This document shows, piece by piece, positions 21,501 to 30,700 of a DNA stretch of 35,000 nt. The stretch lies in NCBI GenBank assembly GCA_905221605.1, contig CAJNDS010001180.1, positions 500,725-535,724 of the forward strand, written 5' to 3'. Source of the stretch: Symbiodinium natans (taxonomy: Eukaryota > Sar > Dinophyceae > Suessiales > Symbiodiniaceae). Each line of letters begins with the position of its first letter. Position 1 is the stretch's first letter. Position numbers and translations under genes: made by a program. The notes beneath the pieces are model-generated. The model ran no database searches. It was not told the origin of the DNA and was given only the letters and a program-made list of their open reading frames with translations.

Positions 21501-24500
21501 TAAGCATCGATTTCACTACCAAGAAATCGCATTTTTCATTGCGGGTACGGGCATCCTGTGGCCCTGGGCCCTTGGGCCGGTTGGCCCGGCAAACCCTTGG
21601 CCCGGCCCTTGGTTCGGGGGCCCCTTGGCCCGGGAGGGCCTTGGCCCTGGCACCTTGGCCTTGGGTTCTGGCCCCTGACCCTTGGCCGGACGACCCTTGG
21701 CTCGGGGGGACCCTTGGGCCAGGGGGCGCTTGGTGGCCTTGGCCGGGGCGCCGGGGCCCTTGCCCTTCCGGGGGCCCTTGGCCCCGGGGGGCCCTTGGGC
21801 CGGGGGGGCCTTGGCCCGGGGGGCCCTTGGCCCGGGGGGCCCTTGGCCCGGGGGGCCCTTGGCCCGGCAGGCCCTTGGCCTGCAAACCCTTGCTTGGCCC
21901 GGGGGGGGCCCTTGGGCCGGGGGGCCCTTGGCCGGGGGGCCCTTGGCCCGGCAGGCCCTTGGCCCGGGGGGCCCTTGGCCCGGGGGGCCCTTGGCCCGGG
22001 GGGCCCTTGGGGCGGCCGAAAATCGGACCCCAAAATCACGAAATTGAGCAACCAGCCTGCCTGGACCCCTCGCCAGCCTCCTGGTCCAGGAATCCAGCTG
22101 CCAGGGGCCAGGGGGCCCCCGGCGGGGGGGGCCCGGCAAACCCTGAACCCAAAACCCTGAACCACCTCCAGAGGCAAAGGGTTACGATTTGGGGTTATAC
22201 TTTAGCTACGCAAAAGGTGGTCTGGGTGCCGGCCATCCCTTAGCCGAGTACTGACGTTGTCGTAAAAAAGGCCGATGTCCGTTGGCCTGTCCAGGACAGA
22301 CGGTGAGGCTTAACCCTCACCTTTCCGTTTCTCTTTTCGCTTGGGCGCTCGGGCTGTAAGGCCCTCGGCCGAGCGTTCGGGGTCTGTCGCTCGACGGAAG
22401 CGACCCCTCACTTAGTTTAGGGTTTAAGGTTTAGGGTTTAGGGTTTAGGTTCGAAACTCTCAGTGTCAAGCCTTGCATGGCGGCACCCTGCCTTTGGGTG
22501 GTCTTCGATGCCAAGAGTCGTAAACAGGAGTCGCCGTGACTGAGGGCATAAATGAGTTCTCCTGAGCACCCCAGAGTCTGCTCTTCAGGCTGCTGGCTGA
22601 GAGAAAAGCGGACCTTTGATTGGTGTGCCTGACCTGTGCACCCTGGGTTGGCAAGCCTTAAGACGGGTGATCGGCTTGACCTGCCTGAAAACCCTAAACC
22701 CTAAACCCCTAAACCCTAAACCCTAAACCCTAAACCCTAAACCCTAAACCCTAAACCCTAAACCCTAAACATGACTCTGCTTCAAAGGCGAACTGCCAAA
22801 AGCCCTGCGGCAGCTGGTCGAAGTTAGGTCCTGTCGGACCACATCGAAGCCTCCTCAACCCTACACCCTAAACCCTAAACCCTAAACCCTAAACCCTAAA
22901 CCCTAAACCCTAAACCCTAAACCCTAAACCCTAAACCCTAAACCCTAAACCCTAAACCCTACATCCTAAACCCTAAGCCCTAAACCCTCTGCAGCTCACA
23001 AAGGATCCAATTTACTGCAACTTCGTTCGGGGTGGCCATGAAGCTGTGGAGGCCGCACTCAGAGCTGTTGGCACGCAGGATTTCAAGCACAGCGAGTGTA
23101 ATCCCTCCCCCCTAATATTTCCCCCCCCCCTCAATATCGAGTGTAACCCCAACATTAAACCCGCCCCCCCCCCCCTCCCTCCCACCCTCTCCCTCCTCCC
23201 CCTAATATTGAAGGAGTTATGTTGGAGTATATGGGGGGGGGGGGGGTTTAGGCCCCTACACCCTAATATTAAATACCCCCGTTATAGTTATGTTAGAGTT
23301 TATGGGGGGGTGGTTTAGGTCCTTACCCCCTAGTATTAAATACCACCGTTATTGTCATTGTAGAGTATATGCTTGGGGGGGGGGGGTTGTTAATATTTGG
23401 GGGTTGGTGGGGGTTAAATATTGGGGGAGGGGATGAAACGAATCATTCCCATTCAGGATTGAGGCTCAGGGAACCTCCTGCTTTCATGTCACGGGCAAAG
23501 TCCCCTGTGAGGACCCCGTTCACGCTGTGATGCGCGCGGCCAGTTTGATGGCCCTGTTGTGAAGCCGAACGGTTAGAGTCTAAAGTTTACAGATTTCGGT
23601 CCTCATGTCATATCGGCTCTGCTTGCGAGGGAAGTCTTCTTCTATGGCGACGCGGCCTTTGTGACACAGCTGAAGTTTTGAGAATTGGCGTTGACCCCCT
23701 GGCACCATACCCAAACGCCCAAGTGCCCCAAACACCCTCAACAGCCCAGGCGGGCCTCTACATCATAGACGTGATTTTGCGGGCCGTGGTCCTGCGGAGA
23801 AGATTTTGGCCTCCTAGCACAAGAGTTGAGTAGCTTCAGGTTTCGGAGTTCAAAAAGCTCTGTGTTGTTTTCTTTAGTAGATTTTTGGGGGGTTTAGGGT
23901 TGGGGTTGTTTTGGGGCTCAGGGGCAAAGACTACATGTAGCCATCTGATGCTCGGCCAGGAGGTGTCTTGCAGTAAGAAAGAGGGGTTTAGGGTTTAGGG
24001 TTAAGGGTTTAGGGATGGTTTCAGTCCTTAAGAAGGAGTATAGTAGTCCCTATGAAGGACTGTTAGTATAAGGGGGAAGCATCCCAAGCCTAAACCGTAA
24101 AACCCCAAACCACAGTACAGAGTCACTGAGCTTGCCACTACTGGCGACGGCGTTTGGGACGAGGTCGGCTGCGCTCCTCCTAGTAGGCTTGACGGTTCAG
24201 GGGTATAGGGGTTTAGGGCTTTGGGTTTAGGGTTTAGGGTGGAGGTTTTAGGGTTTGGGGTTTTGGGGTTCAGGGCGCAGGTTCTTCTACATGGGCGCGG
24301 GGGGGATTCTTGGACTCGTAGGGGTGCTGAAAGAACGACCAGTCTTAAATCGCTGTTGAACCCAGAGAGAGTCGAAGTAACGCATACCCCTCACACGCCT
24401 CCGATTCAAGCTCTTGATCGCCTACCATACAAACTTCAAACTCCCCAAAATGCGCATTCCTCCGGGATCCTGAATCCCCAACCAAAACTGTATCTGAAGA

Positions 24501-27500
24501 CTGCCCCCCTCAACTGCTCAACGGCCCGAAAGCCCCAAAATAGCTGCCGCATAAGCCATATAGTGTAAGGGCCGTATGTATGTTTCACTCTTGTCTCACC
24601 CGTGCTGGAATCCTGGGCGTAGCAATGCAACAGAAGCAGGCAGTTTTGTTTGAGGTAGCTGAAACACGGCCGGCTGAGGAGAATTCAGAACCTCCCTAAA
24701 CCCGAAGCCCTGTATCGCCAAGGCTGCTGTGGCTGAACTGCGTCGATTTCTCGGTGGCCATCATCTGCGCGATCGAGATTGCTATGATGGCATCGGCCGC
24801 CAACTCGCCTGTGAACTTTGACTTCTTCCGGCTCCTGCGCGTCGCGAAGCTGCTGCGAGTCCTGCGCATGCCGGCCGGCTGCAGGTTCAAAAGCTTTCCT
24901 GTCGTTGCTTACACCCAAAGCCCGAACGCCCTACGATGCCCTACGGTATTGCAGGACCTCGGCCCGTAGGTCCCCAAGTCAGTCGAAGGTTTAGCGTGGC
25001 TGTGGGCCACGCTCCACTCCAACTGCTGGTGAAGTGTCTGGAAGCCAGCAGGGGGATGTTGTCCCTTGTCTTGAGTGGCCTCGCATCTCTTGGAGTTGTC
25101 CCTGAGCCCTAAACACCCCAATGACAAACACGAACGACACCACAAAAACTCCGAACCTCCCGGGCCACCCCGCAAGGCCTCACAGAGGCACCTTGACACA
25201 CGCACTTCCACAATTAGTTTTGCAGCAGTTTAAACTTGTGGAGATCACGGGGGGGGGGGGGTAGTTACGGGTAGTTTGCGGCGGGGTTAAATTAAAAGTC
25301 CCCGATTCCAAGGTCGACTCAGATCTCTGCAAGACAAATCCCGCTGGTGGAGTGTGGAGTGCAACCATGTGGTGCGTGGTGGTGGTCTCGTGTGGAGTGT
25401 GGTGATAGTGGTGGTGCGTGGTGGCGTGTGGAGTGTAGTGGCGGTGGCGGTCTGTGGTGCTGTTATGATGATGCTTGGTCTGATGGCGTGCGGAGTGTGG
25501 TGGTGATGGAGATGGGTGGGTGGGTGGGTGGGTGGTGGGTGGTGGGTGGTGGGTGGTGGGTGGTGGGTGGTGGGTGGTGGGTGGTGGGTGGTGGGTGGTG
25601 GGTGGTGGGTGGTGGGTGGTGGGTGGTGGGTGGTGGGTGGTGGGTGGTGGGTGGTGGGTGGTGGGTGGTGGGTGGTGGGTGGTGATCTGTCGTGGGGTGG
25701 AACGACGCGTGGCGGTGTCGTGTGGTGGGGTGTGGTGCTGTTTGAAAGACGAAAAGAAGAACAGGAATGAGAGGTGGGGAAGGCAAGGGGGGATGGGCGG
25801 AGAGAGGTGCTTTACGCATCGATCGGGGTTCAAGCCATAATCTAGGCACAGAGAAAATCCATATTGGCGTCAATCCAGGCTAGCTTTAGCTTTCTTCGGC
25901 CTGCCCCTCAAGTTACAGTGAGCTGGAACTGAGGTTTTGGTCCTTCTGCCTTCTGACTCTGCTTCAGCTCCTGGCTGGAGTTGTGGTGAGCATGCTGGCC
26001 TCGTCCTACCTCCTGGATGATGAGGGCGATGCAGTCATGAAGGAGGAGGACATCCCAAGTCCCCAAAAATGGGTCGGTCCTGAACCCTGACCCCTTGCTG
26101 CCTGAGCCCGAATGTCGGGGGCCGCGAGAGGTCTTCCGATACTACGGCACCTTTACTCGAACCTTTCTGACAATGTTCGAGATTATGTGCCTGCACCGAA
26201 AGAAAGCGGTTTGGGCTTTGGGTTGCTCTTCTGGGTTGAGTTGAGGGGCCTTTAGGCTTTCTTTGGCTTTCTCCTCAAACGCAACAGCAGGAGAATCTTT
26301 AAGTAATGCAAGTAGGGTAAGGGCGTAAGTGAGTGAAGCATAGAGGTGTCTCCACCCCCACCCTCGGGCTATTGCAGGGGGCGGGGATGGAAGGGATTTC
26401 CACGTCGGAAGAGTACCTGAGACACAAAGCCGGAGCCACTAAGCTCCTGCATCCAGTAGAGAGCCCTCTTGACCCTGAACCCTAAACCCTAAGCCCTAAG
26501 CCCTAAGCCATAAACCCTAAACCCTAAACCCTAAACCCTAAACTCTAAACCCCAAACCCTAAACCCTAAACCGGCCTCTTTGAAGCCCCAAGGTTTGCGA
26601 ACTGGGGGCCTGCTTGCCGTGTTCTGGTTGACAATATCAGCGAGTGGTTCTCGGTCTTCTTCTTGCTCTACCGCCTCCTGGCCTAGCGCGTGATACAGTG
26701 TGGAGTGTGTCAACAGGGTTTTGCCAGTCTGAAGCTCCACCCAGGATGGTTTAGGGTTTAGGGTTTAGGGTTGAGGGTTTAGGGTTCAGGGTTTAGGGTT
26801 CAACAAGGCTTCTAAGGATGAAAGACGCCCGAGCAATAGCAAGAGTTGGCAATCATCACACATCTTCACGCCCAGCCATCCCCTCGGCAAGCTTTCCTGG
26901 AGGCCAACGCACGTGCTCTTTGTCGAAAACTGCTGCCGAACTGATGGGCCGGGTTCTGTTCTGATGCAAAGGCTATATGAAATCTGGGCGTTTCCGAAAT
27001 TAGGGGCCCCCTGATTTTCGGAAACCCCCCCATATGAGTTTCATCCAAGCAAGGCTGCGTCTTCGGCTTCGCGGTGCTTAACGTGGCAGCTCGCCTCAGG
27101 AATGCCCGAAGAAGCCGTGCTTGGGAGCTGCAGTGAGCTGCAGTCGGGTTGTACGAAGCTACGTACACTCACCATGTCGGCACCAGCTACAGAGTGGCCC
27201 ATCACAGGAGTCGGCTTGAAATTTGCATGCGGCTTGCAGCGGAACTAGTGTGGTTTGACACCCCAGAGGTTGTTAGTAAGTAGAGCCAGATTTCATCTCG
27301 GGGGGAGACCCCTCGCAGCTCTGCCACGTAGCCCTGGGCGAACTCAGGTCAATTCTGTGTTCGTCCAGCGACATGGCTGCATGTTGAAGCTTTGGCCCGC
27401 AGATGCTGCGGCCCGCTAGGCCCAAATCCTCTTGGGAAGTTTCAGGTTCTTCCGCAAAGCTCCCGGTTATGCCTTCGGGAGATCTCGGGCCATAGCAAGA

Positions 27501-27638
27501 ACGTGGGGAGGCCACATCAAGCAGAACCTTCAGCAGTTTACTTAAGGCAGACGATGAAGACGGCGACCTCTGACGAAGAGCTGGCATTTAAACAGAAGGA
27601 GTGCTTGTGCGTGTCTGTCTGTCTCTCTCTCTGTCTGT

Positions 27639-27679
<41 letters not shown>

Positions 27680-27700
27680 TGTCTCTCGCTCTCGCTCTCG

Positions 27701-27750
<50 letters not shown>

Positions 27751-30700
27751 GATTGTCACATGACGCGCCTTGAAGTGAAAGTCGCTCAACGTCGGCAGGA
27801 GAAGGACATTGCGGTGTACAACCGAAAAGCTGCCTGGCTGTTGGGGGAAGTCCAAGCCCTAAACCCTACGAAGCCCGACACAAAAACAACCCATGACGAC
27901 CCTACTGGAACCCTGCTAAGACCTTCTTTGGAAGCTCAAGCCCTACTAAGATCCGACGAAAACTCGAATGACTAAACGTCCTAATTTAGAACAAGCATGT
28001 ACAGCAGCAGCGGAAACGGTGGGAGTCTTAGCGGCAAACAAACGAGCACTCACAGCGTAGAGGCCATACTCTTGCTGGTGCTCGTGCCTTAATCCTGAGT
28101 TTGGCAAAGTCATCTAAAGCACCCCTCAGACCCTGTAGAAACCTTCTGAAAACCTACAACCCACCCAGGTCCGGAAGCTTTTCCAAACAATCGATGCCTC
28201 TGGGGATGGCGCGATCAACCTCGAGGCCGGTCTCGTGTGCCCTCAACCCCAAACTGCCCAAAACCCGAAACCATAAGGGCAAGAAGCTTCGAAACCCTGA
28301 ACCCCAAGCCCTGCACCCTGGCAAGAAGCTTGTTGCAAGCACTTTTTTGGCTGCCAAGAGCCCAAGAGTGCGTCTCTTGGGTGACAAGACCCTGCCTTGT
28401 GTGCTTGAGCTTCTCTTCTGAAGCGGAAGGGAGGCCGCATTCGTGAGATTATGTTTTAGAGGGGTCATGCATGCATCCTTGCGGATGCATCCGCCGGGCA
28501 TCTAAAGGCTTCCTGCAGGCAAGCGCTGTGCAACTTTTCTTCTTGCAAAGCCCCTCAGATGCCCTCATCGCCCTCACTTCAGCGCCCTCTGAGGAATTTG
28601 AGAAGCTGGTGAAGTCACCGAAGCTGAAGTTTTGGATGAGCCAACTGGAGTTGCCCGGAGGTGGAGTTATGTTTGTTTCGAGTACCTTTTTTTCAGCAGC
28701 TGATTTGCTTCAACGCGGGCTCCGAAAGTGGGATTCAGAGGGGGGGCGCTTCTTGTTCCTAGACTGTCGAATCCGCCGTGTAAGGAAAGAGTATGCGAGC
28801 ACCACTGCGACTAGGTCGCTGCTCCTCATTAGCCGGCACAGGAGGGACCAGACAAAAAGGCCCTAAACCCTAAACCCTAAACCCTAAACCCTAAACCCTA
28901 AACCCTAGACCCTAAACCCTAAACCCTAAACCCTAAACCCTAAACCCTAAACCCTATACCCTAACTCCTTGGTCCTCTCAAATTTTCCTTGCCACCCATC
29001 ACCTCCAAGCGTGGCGGGAAGAGCGACAGGAAACAGAAGAAGGAAAACTGGTTGTGGCCCCTTTTGCACGCGTCGGGATGCGACACGCGTTCCTCGTTGT
29101 GTGTAAAGCCTGCAAATCCTATCGGCTAGGCTTCTTCCCAAGGCTGAGCTCCCCAGCGGGGTTAGAGCCACTTGCTTAGCTGCACGAAGGTTGGAGTACC
29201 ACGATTTGCTGAGCCTCTTCGAGTTCTTGGACAACGGCGGCTTGGCTTCAGGGTCGATGCTTTGATATCCACACATTGCCATGGTTCCGGCAGAGGCCTG
29301 CGGTTCTGAGCATCTCAGGGTAGTTCGGTGACCTAGAAAGTGTGTGGCCCAAGTCCCTTCGATCCCATCCCTAACTTTGAGACAAGAGCCAGGCGATGGC
29401 CAGATCACGTGCCTCGGACCCATATATGAGGCAGCTTAGTTTAGCAGTCTAAATTGAATGGATTGGCACTTTGCGTGCAGCAGGGATGTTGCAAAGAATG
29501 CTCTGCAACGGCGGCAGGCAGCACTGAAACGTTGCTAGACACTTCACAGACATCACAATATCCCAAAGCAACGGAATACTTCTGACCCTCCCAACAACAG
29601 CGGGGTTGGAAAGCCCAAATGACTAACAACCCGACCTCAAGAAGGCCGCCTTAGCCCGCAACCCCTCAAACCCCTCAAGCCCCTGCAGCTCCCTGAAACG
29701 TTTGAAACCCTCCAGGTCCACGAACCTTATATGAACCCTACAAAAGCCCGGACCCTAAACTCTCAGCCCCAAGCCAAAAACACTAAACCCTCAGCCCCAA
29801 GCCAAAAGCCCCTAAACCCTAAGCCCTAAACCCCAAGCCCAAAACCCAAAATCCTAAACCCAAAAAATCCAAAAAAACTCTAAACCCTCTAAACCCTCTA
29901 GACCCTAAACCCTAAACCCTCTTGGCCCTAAACCCTAAACCCTCTAGGCCCCATAGGCTCCTCAACCGAGCTCCAGGCTTGCCGAGTTCATCGAGGGCGC
30001 TGGGCGCCTGCGTGGCGGTGCGAAGGCCGTGGGCCCTGCGCAAGAGCCAGTTTGTGGGGCTTCCTTGGGTTTAGGGTTTAGGGTTTAGGGTTTAGGGTTT
30101 AGGGTTTAGGGTTTAGGGTTTAGGGTTTAGGGTTTAGGGTGACCGGCTTTTGTGCGGACTCTACTCTACAGCCTCCTTCGAAGCGGTCTCCCGAAGTCTG
30201 GGCCCCCCCTCCCCCCCCCCCCCGCAAAAAAAATAACACTCACCAGGCTCCCTTCCCCCGTAGACTAACAGCCCTTAGGGTTCAGGGTTTAGGGTTTAGG
30301 GTTTAGGGTTTGGGGTTTGGGGTTTAGGGTTTAGGGTTTAGGGAACCTTCCTTTCATAGGGATGAAAAATACCCCCGGTTGCAATCTCTTTTTATGGGCT
30401 GTGAGTCTAAAAAAAACTGCCCGATATTGTATTTCCTTTTTTTCGGCTGCTTTGCAGGCATTAGACATCTGGCGCATGGAGACCAAGATCGAGGCGGCTT
30501 CCAACCGGCGCCATCCGAAATACTCAGATCTGGTTTGGGTTTAGTTTTTTTGGGTTTTTGGGGTTTTCGAGTTTAGGGTTAAGGTTCACAGACGCCTGCA
30601 CACCTTTGATTGGCATTTTCCGGTTTGAGGGTCTTAGGGTATTGGGGTAGTAGGGCCGTTAGGGCTTTAGGGTTTGGGGCGCAGCATGCGTGCGCAGATC

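Larger units (their letters stand above)
20350..23511 (+). other. Long S1-S2 interval, intron(s) plus unassigned exons
   Basis: No exon in this interval can be placed with certainty. It holds CCCTAAA and TTTAGGG arrays, the 251-bp duplicated unit, the GGCCC minisatellite, two candidate exons (22782 and 22994) and the AT/GC-rich tandem at 23100-23440. Confidence 0.45.

Noticed and set aside
21496-22243. Collagen-like ORFs of up to 234 codons on both strands
   Set aside because: They are produced by the GGCCC minisatellite; all six frames are open, with no domain or splice-site support.
25180-25873. Thr-His-Pro and Gly-Trp-Val repeat ORFs
   Set aside because: Translations of the GGGTGGT minisatellite, which lies in an inferred channel intron.
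26866-27168. 100-codon minus-strand ORF
   Set aside because: Antisense to the S6 exon and overlapping the palindromic repeat fragment; no domain.
28947-29423. 158-codon minus-strand ORF
   Set aside because: Antisense to the EF-hand 2 exons at 29190 and 29393; no recognisable domain, while the plus strand has clear family motifs.
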